A stretch of 64,000 nt of DNA from Anaerolineae bacterium (GCA_022823945.1 JAJEBK010000014.1:62001-126000), one strand, 5' to 3'; counted from the stretch's first letter, positions 44,117 through 53,805 are shown. Notes: a model not told the origin generated them from the letters alone. Numbers and translations: made by a program.

Positions 44117-45150
44117 TCGCGCCGAAATGTAGCCGAGTCAATGCGTCGCAGCGCCGCTTGCGAGAGCCGCAGCACACAGTCATAGTCGTTCAAGTCCAGC
44201 AAGGCGCTGGGCGAGTGGATATAGCGGCAGGGCGCAGAAAGGATCATGGTGGGCACCCCGGTCTGCGCTGTGTGAATCGCGCCACCGTCTGTGCCACCGC
44301 CGCCAACTGACTTCAGCTGATAGGGTATGCCCTGCGCATCGGCAGTCTCTTGCAGAAAACGGATGACGCGCGGGTCGGCAATCATGCTGGCATCGACCAG
44401 GGTCAGCACGACACCAGCGCCCATGCGTGTGGCTGGGTTTGTTGGCAGGTCGCCTGCTTCAACTTCGCGCGTGGGGTCGGGCACATCAAATGCGGGGGTG
44501 CCTTCCAGCACGATAGCCGCGTCAGGATTGATGCGCCGCGCTGCCACAGTCGCGCCACGAAGACCGATCTCTTCTTGCACAGTGAAGGCTGCCGCCACAG
44601 TCACAGGATAGGGTCCGCCTGCCAGGATATCCACCAGCAGCGAACAGCCGACGCGATCGTCCAGCGCCTTGCCGCGCACGACCGTTTCGCTCAGCTTTTT
44701 GAACTCGGCAGCAAAGGCGATGCGCTCGCCAAGCTTGACGGCATTTTTGTCTGTCGCGCCGATATCGATGCGCAGGCTGTCCATCTCGACAGTTTTCATG
44801 TCGCGCCACATGTGGATGGGCTTCCACAAGACGACGCCATTTTTGCGGTCTGCGCCCACTTTGACGCGCAAACCGGGCAAGATGCGTGCATCAATGCCGC
44901 CGACATTGGTGAATTGCAGCAAACCATTGCTATCGACAGCCGTGACCATCAAGCCGACTTCGTCCATGTGCGCGGCGATCATAACCGTATGATCGGGATG
45001 GCTTGTGCCGCGCTGAAAAACGATCAGATTTCCTAGCGCATCGACCAGCATGTCATCGGCGTGATCGCGGACAGCTTCAATCAGCAACTGGCGGACTTCG
45101 TCTTCTTCGCCGCTAATGCCAATGGCGTTTGAGAGGCTTTGCAGGATCAT
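44113..45150 (-). CDS. M42 family metallo-aminopeptidase
   Basis: About 345 aa co-catalytic zinc peptidase (sometimes labelled endoglucanase FrvX/CelM). Metal ligands and catalytic residues appear in order: AAHMDEVGLMV, ALDDRVGCSLL, VQEEIGLRGA, GTPAFDVPD, and a final His in APCRYIHSPSALL. These proteins usually form dodecamers that trim peptides in the cytoplasm. Start ATG at 45150. Confidence 0.9.
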   Translation of the reverse strand: MILQSLSNAIGISGEEDEVRQLLIEAVRDHADDMLVDALGNLIVFQRGTSHPDHTVMIAAHMDEVGLMVTAVDSNGLLQFTNVGGIDARILPGLRVKVGADRKNGVVLWKPIHMWRDMKTVEMDSLRIDIGATDKNAVKLGERIAFAAEFKKLSETVVRGKALDDRVGCSLLVDILAGGPYPVTVAAAFTVQEEIGLRGATVAARRINPDAAIVLEGTPAFDVPDPTREVEAGDLPTNPATRMGAGVVLTLVDASMIADPRVIRFLQETADAQGIPYQLKSVGGGGTDGGAIHTAQTGVPTMILSAPCRYIHSPSALLDLNDYDCVLRLSQAALRRIDSATFRRD

Positions 45151-45187
45151 TGAGGTGCCTTGGGGCGCGGAGAGGCTTGCGACACAA

Positions 45188-45385
45188 TTACGAACTCGGC
45201 GTCGCGGTGGCGGCCGGGGTAGCCGCAGCCGTGCCGTTTATCGAGTCGACAAATTCAGTGAAGATGTTGGAAATGGATGGACCCAGAAGCAACAGAATGA
45301 CGATGACGACTACGGCAACCAGCACCAGAATCAATGCGTATTCGACCAGGCCTTGTCCTTCTTTGCCTCGTGATTGCTTTACCAT
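45188..45385 (-). CDS. Flp/Fap-type IVb pilin
   Basis: About 65 aa. The prepilin motif GKEGQG-LVEYALILVLVAV has the Glu at +5-like position and a single hydrophobic helix, typical of Flp pilins processed by a TadV-like peptidase. The tail is Ala/Thr/Pro-rich (AAATPAATATPSS). Start at 45385 supported by AGGAG 7 nt upstream. No tad secretion genes lie in the window, so it is an orphan pilin here. Confidence 0.85.
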   Translation of the reverse strand: MVKQSRGKEGQGLVEYALILVLVAVVVIVILLLLGPSISNIFTEFVDSINGTAAATPAATATPSS

Positions 45386-45443
45386 GAGACTACTCCTGCG
45401 GCGAGTCTGCGTTGAGAACGAAAACCGAATGTTGCTTCCGAAC

Positions 45444-45472
45444 AATATAGCATAACTTGGCGCTAATTACAA
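45444..45472 (-). promoter_or_regulatory. Promoter of the Flp pilin
   Basis: Minus strand TTGTAA (45472-45467), 17-bp spacer, TATATT (45449-45444), about 60 nt before the start codon. Confidence 0.55.
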
Positions 45473-45487
45473 CGACTGCCGGCGCGC

Positions 45488-48208
45488 TCAGTCATAGCGC
45501 AGCACATTCATCACCCGCTTCTTGAGGGCGACGCGCGCGCTGAGAAATGTCGCTGTCCAGCCGATCAGCACCGCCGCGACCAACAGCCCAGCCGCGACCA
45601 GCTGTGCATCGGCGGGCAGCGGGATGACGATGCCGCCAGTCGCGCCCAGGCCGGTGATGATTGCCGCGCTCAAGCCGATGCCGATAGCCGCGCTGAGCAA
45701 GCCGATCAGGCTCGATTCGATGAACATCACCGAAAGCACGCGCCGCGACTTCAGGCCGATGGCTTTTAATATGCCGATCTGCCGGCGGCGTTCCAGCGTG
45801 GAAAGCGCCACTGTGTTCGCCATGATCACGGCAGCTGCAAACAGCGAAAGAATGCCCACGATGGTCGGGATGGCGGCGAACTGGTCGATGAGCCGGCCGA
45901 TCAGCCCGTCTATGAATTGCACATCGACCGCCAGCGCAAATATCAGCGCCGACAGCTCAGCCAGCGCCTCGTTCAAATACTCGCTGGGGATCTGGAAGCT
46001 GTACATCGCGAACGAGGGCGAAGCGCTTGCTGGAAGCACATCGGGCGGGATCAAGCCGCTTTCGCCACCAAAGCCAAAGCCATCCGCCGCCGCGGTGATG
46101 CCGACTACTTCCAGTTCGCGGTCGCCGGCAGCATCCAGCCTGACGCGGTCGCCAACCTGGATGCCCAGTTGGTCGGCGCTTTCTGATGGCAGCACAAGCA
46201 GTGGCGCACCACGGTCGGCTTGCGTCAACATGCGCCCAGAGCGCACAGCCGGCTGGCCGCTGTAGATATCGGGTTTGTCCGAATCCCAAGCGGTGAATTC
46301 CACTGGGCTGGAGTCGCTGATCAACTCGCCGTTGAGCGTGCGCGGTTCGGCTTCATGAAACTCAATTGTGGTACGAAAATCGACCGGCACATCGGCCAAG
46401 GCATTGTTGATGCCATTGGATACCAGGCTCTGTGGCAAGCCTGGAAAAGCGAAAACCAGCACATTGCCGCCGAAGCTGCGGCTCAGCTGCAAGTTCAGCA
46501 ACTCGCGCGTGCCCTCGCCGACAAAGGCAATGCTGCTGAGCGCCATCATGCCCGCGCTGAGCGCCAATAAGGTGACGGCTGTGCGCAGGCGGTTGGTCGA
46601 CAAGTTGCGCAAAGCCAGCCGAGCCGTCACGACGCCCAGAGTCGGCAGCTTGCCGATCACAAAGACGATCAGCCAGAGCAGGCCGATCATCACAGCGAAG
46701 ATGACGAATACCGCGCTGACGCCCACCACGCCCACCAGATAGGGCGACGGCAACGACTCTGCTGGCGGCTCGGACGCTGCGCCAGAACCGAAGCGGCGCG
46801 CCCCGGCAAATTCGGCGTCTCTGGCTGGCGATTCGGCGCGCTCTGCCATACGCTCGCTGGTCAGCTCAAATGACGGACGAACGATATGCCCGGTGACCAA
46901 GCCCAGGCTGACGATAACGAAGACCAGCAGCGCGCCAGATTGCAGGATACCCAGCGTAACCAGATGATTTTCGTTGGGGCGCAGAATGATGCTGGGGCGG
47001 ACTTGCACAGCGGTCAATACAGGTGCCACGCCGAATATCGCCGTTACGACCATGCCCAGCACGAAACCAAATATCAGCGCTTCGGGGTAAACCTGCCAAA
47101 TCAGCGGCTGGCGCAGCGCGACCGACCCATATTGGTTGACGATGACGCTCAAACCGATGCCCACCAGCATGCCCAGCAGACTGCCCAGCGCGCCCAGCAG
47201 CAAGCCCTCGGTCAAAAAGAGCGCCGCCACCTGTCGCCCCTGCAAACCAAAAGTCTTGACTGCCGCGATCTCCGATGTGCGCCGCCGTACCAGCACCAAC
47301 ATGGTATTCATGATGCCGACGCCGCCAATCAACAACGCGCCCAAGCCCATCACCACCACAAAGTCGCCAAGGTATTGCGAAAGAACCTCGTAACGTTCCA
47401 GGAAGTCGGCAATCACGGTCGTTTGCACGCCCGGCAATAGTGCCTCGATTTCTGCGCCGTAGGCTGCCAGCTGCTCGTCGCTGACTCCGCCGGGGAAGAG
47501 CACGCCAATGCGGTTGGGCGCGAAATCCTCGTTGATCGCAACCCGGGCATTCGCCAGATCGAAGTAGGCAAAACCGAAAAAAGCGTTGAGGAAGTTGGTC
47601 ACGCTGCTTTCTTCGGCGACAGAAACGATGCCGCGCACCGTGAAGACTTCTTCTGTGCCACTAACGCGCACAGAATCGCCAACGGCGATGTCGCTTGATG
47701 AAGCCAGGTTGTCGCTGATGACCACATCGTTGCCACCCGTGAAGAGTGTCGCCAGCGGCGCATCTGGCGGGTCCAGCGCGTGGATGGTGTGCGTGGGCGG
47801 ATAAGTCTGCGGGTCGATAAAGTTGCTGCCAATGAAGCTGGGGCGTCCAAACTGGCGCGCGTCCAGCGGCGTCAGCTGCATATTGCGCCCGCTCATATAG
47901 GCTGTGGTCTGCGCGCCCGCCCCCTCCGCCCATGCCAAGAGCGTCTCCAACTCGGCCGGCGAGAAAGCATTGGGGTCATTGTCGCCGAAGCCGCCAAATA
48001 TGCTGTCGTTGCGGATGAGCAAGTCGCCTTTGATCTCGATGCGCACATTGTTGGTCAATGTGTCGCCGACAGCCAAACCCAGCGAGCGCAGCGCCACGAC
48101 TGTCGCGACCCCCACCGTAATGCACAAGACGGCCAGGGACGTCCAGCGTCCGCCGCGCCGGATATTGCGCAGGGCATACATGACATAGAAGCGGAGACGT
48201 TGGATCAT
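45488..48208 (-). CDS. ABC transporter permease with two FtsX domains
   Basis: About 906 aa, MacB/LolC-like permease. An N-terminal helix (LAVLCITVGVATVVAL) is followed by a large extracytoplasmic MacB-PCD-like domain, an FtsX unit (VVMGLGALLIGGVGIMNTMLVLVRRRTSEIAAVKTFG), a second set of helices with its own soluble domain, and a second FtsX unit (AAVIMANTVALSTLERRRQIGILKAIGLKS). Probably extrudes lipoproteins, peptides or works mechanically on the wall. The cognate ATPase is not adjacent. ATG 48208 has GAGAGGA 7 nt upstream. Confidence 0.87.
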   Translation of the reverse strand: MIQRLRFYVMYALRNIRRGGRWTSLAVLCITVGVATVVALRSLGLAVGDTLTNNVRIEIKGDLLIRNDSIFGGFGDNDPNAFSPAELETLLAWAEGAGAQTTAYMSGRNMQLTPLDARQFGRPSFIGSNFIDPQTYPPTHTIHALDPPDAPLATLFTGGNDVVISDNLASSSDIAVGDSVRVSGTEEVFTVRGIVSVAEESSVTNFLNAFFGFAYFDLANARVAINEDFAPNRIGVLFPGGVSDEQLAAYGAEIEALLPGVQTTVIADFLERYEVLSQYLGDFVVVMGLGALLIGGVGIMNTMLVLVRRRTSEIAAVKTFGLQGRQVAALFLTEGLLLGALGSLLGMLVGIGLSVIVNQYGSVALRQPLIWQVYPEALIFGFVLGMVVTAIFGVAPVLTAVQVRPSIILRPNENHLVTLGILQSGALLVFVIVSLGLVTGHIVRPSFELTSERMAERAESPARDAEFAGARRFGSGAASEPPAESLPSPYLVGVVGVSAVFVIFAVMIGLLWLIVFVIGKLPTLGVVTARLALRNLSTNRLRTAVTLLALSAGMMALSSIAFVGEGTRELLNLQLSRSFGGNVLVFAFPGLPQSLVSNGINNALADVPVDFRTTIEFHEAEPRTLNGELISDSSPVEFTAWDSDKPDIYSGQPAVRSGRMLTQADRGAPLLVLPSESADQLGIQVGDRVRLDAAGDRELEVVGITAAADGFGFGGESGLIPPDVLPASASPSFAMYSFQIPSEYLNEALAELSALIFALAVDVQFIDGLIGRLIDQFAAIPTIVGILSLFAAAVIMANTVALSTLERRRQIGILKAIGLKSRRVLSVMFIESSLIGLLSAAIGIGLSAAIITGLGATGGIVIPLPADAQLVAAGLLVAAVLIGWTATFLSARVALKKRVMNVLRYD

Positions 48209-48452
48209 CAAGGCATCCTCTCTGGTTGTCTGCTGCGTTGGCTGACCCGTTCATTGTAGCCGATGCGCGCGAATATCTTGCCAGCGAAATATGCGCAACC
48301 AGCGGGCAAGTTCTGAAAAGACAAAATGCAGGGGACCAGACTTGCCTCGCCCCTGCACTGGTTGCGCTGGCGAGAGGCTTGCCGCCGCCAGTTTTAAGCA
48401 AATGATGTTATACTGGCTGTATATCAAGGAGAGAAGCAGACGAGCCCGGCAC

Positions 48453-49193
48453 ATGCAGAAACCAGTCATCGGCATCACCAGCGGCGGACGCAATGAAGGC
48501 TATGTGAAAGCGCCTTATTATGATGGCTACTTCAGCGTGCCCGTGCCCTATGTCGATGCGGTGCTGCGGGCGGGCGGCATCCCGTTGATCGTTCCGGCTG
48601 CCGTCAGCGACTGGGAGTCTGTCTTGCCGCTGCTGGATGGCCTCATCGTCACCGGCGGCACAGATATCGACCCGATCGAATATGGCGGCGACCGCTCCAA
48701 TCCCGCGCTGCTGCCGGCCGACCGCGAACGCGACCACAGCGAGTTGACTTTGGTTCGGCGCTTGCTGGACGAAGGACAAATACCGCTTCTGTGCATCTGC
48801 CGCGGCTTGCAGGCATTGAATGTGGCGAGGGGCGGCACCTTGCATGAACATATCCCCGATATCTACGAGGGGGACATTCACCGCAGCACCAGCAACTTTT
48901 GGGCGATGCAAGACTTGCGAATCGAGCCAGACAGCTTGCTGGCAAAGGTGATGGGCACGACAGCCCTGCGCACGGCTTCCGGGCATCATCAGGCGGTGAA
49001 AGATGTCGGAGCGGGGCTGCGGGTGGTGTGCCGCGCCACCGACGGCATCATCGAGGCGCTGGAAATGCCGGGACATGCCTGGCTGTTGGCTGTGCAGTGG
49101 CACCCGGAAGTCACCGCGGCGCAAGACCGCACCCAGCAGGCGCTTTTTGACGCCCTCGTGGCAAAAGCCGCTGATGGACAGCCGCCAGCTTAA
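48453..49193 (+). CDS. Class I glutamine amidotransferase-like hydrolase (PuuD family)
   Basis: About 246 aa, gamma-glutamyl-gamma-aminobutyrate hydrolase type. Nucleophile Cys lies in CICRGLQALNV, with His-x-Glu in AVQWHPEV; GLIVTGGTDIDPIEYG and SGHHQAVKDVG are family blocks. Splits gamma-glutamyl amides such as those of putrescine breakdown; no other puu genes nearby. ATG at 48453 matches family N-termini (KPVIGITSGG); ribosome site weak, with AAGGAGAG about 20 nt upstream. A TATACT element lies at ~48411. Confidence 0.86.
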   Translation: MQKPVIGITSGGRNEGYVKAPYYDGYFSVPVPYVDAVLRAGGIPLIVPAAVSDWESVLPLLDGLIVTGGTDIDPIEYGGDRSNPALLPADRERDHSELTLVRRLLDEGQIPLLCICRGLQALNVARGGTLHEHIPDIYEGDIHRSTSNFWAMQDLRIEPDSLLAKVMGTTALRTASGHHQAVKDVGAGLRVVCRATDGIIEALEMPGHAWLLAVQWHPEVTAAQDRTQQALFDALVAKAADGQPPA

Positions 49194-49325
49194 GCGACCC
49201 CTCCCCCAGCCCCTCCCCGACGAGTCGGAGAGGGTAGCCAATGCTTGCCTCCCCCTGACCTGTCGGGGGGAATGAGGGGGGTTAAAGCCTCCCCCTGACC
49301 TGTCGCGGGGGCCGAGGGGGTCAGC
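49194..49325 (+). repeat. GC-rich dispersed repeats between convergent genes
   Basis: CCCCTCCCCGACGAGTCGGA, then GAGGGTAGCCAATGCTTGCC, then two copies of CCTCCCCCTGACCTGTCG. This closely parallels 25400-25480. No gene is seen in this spacer. Confidence 0.65.
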
Positions 49326-51803
49326 CTAATCCAGCGTAACCGTCCCGATATCAACTTCCCGGCGGAATCTCGTGTCGGTGTCAACGATGATGCCGCTTAC
49401 GCTTTTGCCCGTTTCGTAATTGTAAACAACCAGCTTCGCTTGATAGTCGCCGGCAGGCAGCGCCGAAACATCAATGCGGTGCAACTGCGACGAGTTGTAG
49501 ATGACCCTGTCCGCGCCGAATGCCCGCTCGCCAGCGGCGTTGACCAATTGCAGCGAGAAGGAGTGCAGATCTTCGATCAACACCCGCCACAAGAATTGCA
49601 ATTCGATCGTCCGCCCCTCCAGCGACAAGAAAAAAGTTGACAGGCGGATGTCGTTGTCGTACTGGATTCGCAGCGGCTCTTCGCTCCAGACCACATTGCA
49701 GGATACGCCCCGCCGCGCCATGAGCTCCACATGGATGGCGGCGGACTCCAGGCGCAGATCGCAGGACACAAAGTCGTCCGCCAGCCAATCCCGGTAAGCC
49801 TGGACGAGGTTGTCGGGGACATTTTGCGGGTCATGCGCCAGCAGCAAGGCGACGCGGGCATTGACGATTCGCTTCGCTTGCTTGCGGCTGTTTTCGCGCG
49901 CCAGCTCAAAGCGCATTTCGCTGTGTAGCGTGCGCAACGTTACCAAGGACTCGTCGAGCAAAGTCAGCGTGGACACAAAATCGTCAAGCAAGAGCGTGGG
50001 TCTTGTTTCCAGCAGGTCCTTCAACGCGCGGTCGGCCGCGGCGATTGGTTGGCTCGCGTCACAAGCCAGCGGCAAGTCGTCCACACGAAAGACGCTGACA
50101 TGGTTGTCGTCAAAGACCGACGGCACATAATCAAATGTCGCGAAAATCGTCTGGTGTGTAATCCGTGTGCGATGGTAAATGATATGCGTGAAGCCGTGGG
50201 CGCGCAGCTCATCCACCGCGGCCAGGTAGTCCGATTTGTTGGCAGCTGCGCAAAGCTGAAATTCGCCATCAAACCAGGCGCTCAATAGCAAGTTGCTTTC
50301 GATGGTAGCATAGGCTTGCGAAGGCGTGCGCGATGCCAAACCTTCGGCATGCGGGATGCGGTTGAAAGTCTGGAAGTAGCCATATTCTTTCGAGCGATTC
50401 CTGCCCATTGGCAAGTGGACCAGGCGCAGGTCGTCGGCGCTGCCCTCGCCCTCCAGCCAGTCGATCCAGGCCAGCCGTTGCGAGTCGCGGGAGATCATCC
50501 AGCTTGTTACGCTGTAATTCTCGGCGCAGATGACCAGCAGAACCGCGGCGACTGCGGCGAGTCGCCTGCGGGCGGACAGCGAGCCGAGCAGCCAATCCAG
50601 GCTGAGGCAGAACAGCGCCGCCCAGGGCAGCAAGATGCCGATTTGGAAATTGGAAATATCCCAGAATGCCTCGAAAATCCAGGGCAGCAATCTGTCCAGC
50701 GCGTGCTTGGGCAGGGGGATGTTTGCAAATTGTGTGCCGCCAATGGTCAGGAAGCTGCCCAGGCGCAAGACGATGAACAGCGAGGCAAGAACCAGCCAGG
50801 GCAGCATTTGTCGTCGGCGGCGGCTGCGCAGGGCGCACAGGCTGATGACCACAATGGGCAGATAGCCCAAATAGCCATCGGCAACCTTCCACAGCCTGAC
50901 TCCTGCAAATATCCGCGCCTTGACCCGCCACATCAGCGGATGATCGGTATTCACAAACAGCATCAACAGGTCATTGTGTTGTTCCTCGCCGCTGCGTTTG
51001 TCCAGCGCCTCGTCCAGCAAAGCGCGGTCGGCGATCATGGGAACCAGGCGCGGCAGGCTGATTGCGCCCGCCACCAGCAGAATCAGCGCAAGCAACAGCC
51101 AAAAGCGCGCATCGCGCCAGCGAGTCTGCGCCAGAAACAGCGCGTATATGCCCAGCGTCATCATCAAGCAGACAAAGACATACATGCCGATGAAGGCAGT
51201 GAAACCCGCGGCGATGCCGGCAAAGATGCACCAGCGCCACTGTCCCTCGTGTACAGCGAGCTGCAAACCATAGAGCGCCAGGGGAATCGTGGCCATCAGC
51301 GCCATATCCGGGTGTTCTTGATGTTTCAGCACAAAGGTGCTCATGCCAAAGACAAATGCGCCGGCGCAGGCGACAACCGGGCGTGAAACCAGACGCAGCA
51401 AAAACACATAAGCCGATAACAGGTTGGCAGCGATGATCAACAAATAGGTCAATACATAGGCGTTGACGGGCGGCAAGACATGCTGCAGCCAGCCAAACAC
51501 CAGCATGTGCGGCAAGCTGAAATTGTGAAAAGCCAGCGACAATTCATTGGGATGAAAAAGCAAGTCGGTATGAAAAAAATCGGCGCGGCCAGCCAGCATC
51601 TCTCCGCCATACCAGGCATCCCAGTACTTCATGAAGATGTCGCTGGGACCCGTAGGCACGCGCCAGGTGTCCACATCGCCGACGAGCGCCAGACTCGGGT
51701 GTGTCATCACGATGATGGCGACAGGCGCGGCGATGATAAACAGCCAGTGCAGACGCGCGGCTTGTGCGAGACGCCCTAGAGACCGCGGCAATTGCCCGGG
51801 CAT
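49326..51803 (-). CDS. Large polytopic membrane protein with C-terminal soluble domain
   Basis: About 825 aa. N-terminal half has ~11 membrane helices in GT-C style, with a conserved-looking early loop (SDIFMKYWDAWYGGEML) and TDLLFHPNELSLAFHNFS. The C-terminal ~370 residues are soluble and end in a beta-rich part (ADRVIYNSSQLHRIDVSALPAGDYQAKLVVYN). Likely a lipid-linked sugar transferase or related envelope protein, inferred only. Its ATG shares one base with the hemB stop (TGATG), so translation is coupled to hemB. Confidence 0.72.
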   Translation of the reverse strand: MPGQLPRSLGRLAQAARLHWLFIIAAPVAIIVMTHPSLALVGDVDTWRVPTGPSDIFMKYWDAWYGGEMLAGRADFFHTDLLFHPNELSLAFHNFSLPHMLVFGWLQHVLPPVNAYVLTYLLIIAANLLSAYVFLLRLVSRPVVACAGAFVFGMSTFVLKHQEHPDMALMATIPLALYGLQLAVHEGQWRWCIFAGIAAGFTAFIGMYVFVCLMMTLGIYALFLAQTRWRDARFWLLLALILLVAGAISLPRLVPMIADRALLDEALDKRSGEEQHNDLLMLFVNTDHPLMWRVKARIFAGVRLWKVADGYLGYLPIVVISLCALRSRRRRQMLPWLVLASLFIVLRLGSFLTIGGTQFANIPLPKHALDRLLPWIFEAFWDISNFQIGILLPWAALFCLSLDWLLGSLSARRRLAAVAAVLLVICAENYSVTSWMISRDSQRLAWIDWLEGEGSADDLRLVHLPMGRNRSKEYGYFQTFNRIPHAEGLASRTPSQAYATIESNLLLSAWFDGEFQLCAAANKSDYLAAVDELRAHGFTHIIYHRTRITHQTIFATFDYVPSVFDDNHVSVFRVDDLPLACDASQPIAAADRALKDLLETRPTLLLDDFVSTLTLLDESLVTLRTLHSEMRFELARENSRKQAKRIVNARVALLLAHDPQNVPDNLVQAYRDWLADDFVSCDLRLESAAIHVELMARRGVSCNVVWSEEPLRIQYDNDIRLSTFFLSLEGRTIELQFLWRVLIEDLHSFSLQLVNAAGERAFGADRVIYNSSQLHRIDVSALPAGDYQAKLVVYNYETGKSVSGIIVDTDTRFRREVDIGTVTLD

Positions 51804-52813
51804 CAGGCGCTTTCCAGCCAGCGCGAAGCCTCTTTGGCGAAGTAGCTGATGATCATGTCGGCGCCGGCGCGTTTGATGCTGATGAGGCTTTCCAGCGCTG
51901 CGCCTGGCAGCTTCAGCCAACCCATTTGTGCCGCTGCGTGCAACATGGCATATTCACCGCTGACCTGGTAGGCGGCCAGCGGCAGATGGCAGCTTTCGCG
52001 GGCATCGCGGATGATATCCAGGCTGGGCAGCGCCGGCTTGATGAGAAGCATGTCTGCGCCCTGCTCGATATCCAAATCGATTTCTTTTTGCGCCTCGCGC
52101 CGATTGGCCGGGTCGATCTGATACTGGGCGCGGTCGCCAAAACCGGGCGGGCTCTCGGCTGCATCGCGAAAAGGCCCATAAAATACGCTGGCGGCTTTCG
52201 AGGCATAACTCATGATGGCCGTGTGCGCGAAGCCTTGCGCATCCAGCGCCGCGCGTATCGCGCCGACCATGCCATCCAACATGCCCGAAGGCGCGATGAT
52301 ATCGGCGCCGGCGCGAGCATGCACCACCGATGCCTGTCCCAGCAAATCCAGTGTGGCGTCATTGAGCAGGTAGCCAGCCGGCAACCGCGGATTGTAGCGC
52401 TCGTGCTCGGGCGTGTTGATGATGCCGCAGTGCCCATGATCGGTATATTCGCAAAAGCACATGTCGCTGATAACCAGCAGATCGGGCGCTGCTGCTTTGA
52501 TGGCGCGGATGGCATTGGGGATGATGCCGCAGTCATGGAAATTGTCGCTGCCAATCGCATCTTTTTGCGCCGGGATGCCAAACAAGATCACCGCCGGGAT
52601 GCCCAGCCGGGAGATTTCGCGCGCTTCGTCCGCCAGCAGGTCGATCGTCAGTTGCGCCTGCCCCGGCATGGATTCGATAGGGATGCGCAGCCCCTCACCA
52701 TGACGAACGAAGAGCGGATAGATAAAATCGGCGGGCTGCAGAGTCGTTTCGCGCACCAGGCGGCGGATAGCGGGAGTCAAGCGCAGGCGGCGTGGACGGT
52801 TGACGAGGCTCAC
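51803..52813 (-). CDS. hemB: Porphobilinogen synthase (delta-aminolevulinic acid dehydratase)
   Basis: Condenses two 5-aminolevulinate molecules in tetrapyrrole synthesis. The metal-site cysteines are in MCFCEYTDHGHCG, a zinc-type site. Two active-site lysines occur in YASKAASVFYGPF and LLIKPALPSLDI. About 336 aa. GTG at 52813 is preferred (GGGAGA 4 nt upstream; overlaps the nitroreductase stop as GTGA). A TTG at 52825 would add four residues. Its position between a nitroreductase and a membrane protein, both overlapping it, indicates a three-gene operon. Confidence 0.93.
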   Translation of the reverse strand: MSLVNRPRRLRLTPAIRRLVRETTLQPADFIYPLFVRHGEGLRIPIESMPGQAQLTIDLLADEAREISRLGIPAVILFGIPAQKDAIGSDNFHDCGIIPNAIRAIKAAAPDLLVISDMCFCEYTDHGHCGIINTPEHERYNPRLPAGYLLNDATLDLLGQASVVHARAGADIIAPSGMLDGMVGAIRAALDAQGFAHTAIMSYASKAASVFYGPFRDAAESPPGFGDRAQYQIDPANRREAQKEIDLDIEQGADMLLIKPALPSLDIIRDARESCHLPLAAYQVSGEYAMLHAAAQMGWLKLPGAALESLISIKRAGADMIISYFAKEASRWLESA

Positions 52814-53325
52814 CAGGTCTCCCAATGCACGATGTCGTCAAAGCTGTTGCGTCCGCCAGCTCGGAGTGGTTTGGCGGCGGCGGCGGCATCGGCCGGATAA
52901 CCGAAAGAAATGACCAGGCGCGTCTGCATATCGGCCGGCATGCCCAGCAGATCGCGCGCTTCGTCAGGCTCGTAGATCGTGCCCAGGCAAGAGCCAATGC
53001 CCAGATCGGTGGCCGCCAACTGCATGTAAGCCGCGCTCTGCCCCGAGTCGAAGAAATGCCACAGGGTGCGCTCGTTTTGCACCGGGACGGCGATGACAAC
53101 GCACAGCGCCGCGCCAGCCACATGCCCCATCCCGGCGCCGGTTTGGGCGAGCTTTTGTAATCGCGCGCGGTCTTGCACAGCGATGAAATGCCAAGGCTGG
53201 CTGTTCTTGGAGCTTTGCGCGCGCCGCCCCGCCCGCAAGATGCGCTCAATATGCGCGGACTGCAGCGGCTCGTCGCGAAATTCACGAATGGCGCGTTTGC
53301 TGTGGATGGCGTGCCAGACTTCCAT
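52810..53325 (-). CDS. Nitroreductase family protein
   Basis: About 171 aa FMN-dependent oxidoreductase. MEVWHAIHSKRAIREFRDEPL is the usual start with the FMN-phosphate-binding Arg-x-x-Arg region. QSSKNSQPWHFIAVQD, AAYMQLAATDLGIGSCLGTIYEP and LVISFGYPAD are the conserved blocks. Substrate unknown. Start at 53325 has GAGGAC about 10 nt upstream; an ATG at 53358 is possible. First gene of the hemB operon. Confidence 0.88.
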   Translation of the reverse strand: MEVWHAIHSKRAIREFRDEPLQSAHIERILRAGRRAQSSKNSQPWHFIAVQDRARLQKLAQTGAGMGHVAGAALCVVIAVPVQNERTLWHFFDSGQSAAYMQLAATDLGIGSCLGTIYEPDEARDLLGMPADMQTRLVISFGYPADAAAAAKPLRAGGRNSFDDIVHWETW

Positions 53326-53486
53326 GATGACTTGTCCTCTATAGTCGTTTGTCTGCATTTTACACGCCGTCGCCCGCGAGGCAAAGCGCCGCTCGGGCAG
53401 GCGCCAGGGTATCAAATGGAAACGCATCGGGGGCGACTATTGAGTCGCCCACAACACCGCAATGATTCGGTTGGGCGACTCAATAG

Positions 53487-53565
53487 TCGCCCCTACGACG
53501 TTCCTTCATATTGTTTTGTTGCAATACTTTATTGGTTTCACAGAGCTCCCTAGACGGCAAGTAGG
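53487..53565 (+). repeat. TCGCCCCTACGAC dispersed repeat, copy B
   Basis: Same word order as copy A at 36674-36746. It is preceded by GGGCGACTATTGAGTCGCCC and its inverse GGGCGACTCAATAGTCGCCC (about 53431-53495), and followed by a GGGGCGAGGCAGTGACTCGC word. With the 17-bp iterons this fills the 480-bp spacer 53326-53805, which has no gene. Confidence 0.7.
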
Positions 53566-53637
53566 GGCGAGGCAGTGACTCGCCCTAAAAACCCCCTTCG
53601 ATAAGTCGGGGAAGCAAAATACGCGCGGGCTATCATT

Positions 53638-53691
53638 TTGATGCGATTGCCTGTTTGATGCGATTGCCTGTAAGTTGATGCGATTGCCTGT
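53638..53691 (+). repeat. Three 17-bp direct repeats upstream of the giant FN3 gene
   Basis: TTGATGCGATTGCCTGT occurs perfectly at 53638-53654, 53655-53671 and 53675-53691 (the last two 3 bp apart by AAG). They lie 115 bp before the start codon, upstream of a weak promoter (TTGCGC 53730, 16 bp, TACAAT 53752). Operator or iteron-like. Confidence 0.75.
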
Positions 53692-53805
53692 AAGTAACGG
53701 CGATTATTCAAAATCATTCGCGTATTGAATTGCGCAAGCAGCGCTTCCAAATACAATGGATACTTGTGCTGCTTGCGATATCTCCGAATTATGCGAGAGG
53801 GCAAT

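Noticed and set aside
53638-53691. Short CRISPR
   Set aside because: The repeats are 17 bp with 0-3 bp between them; there is no room for spacers.
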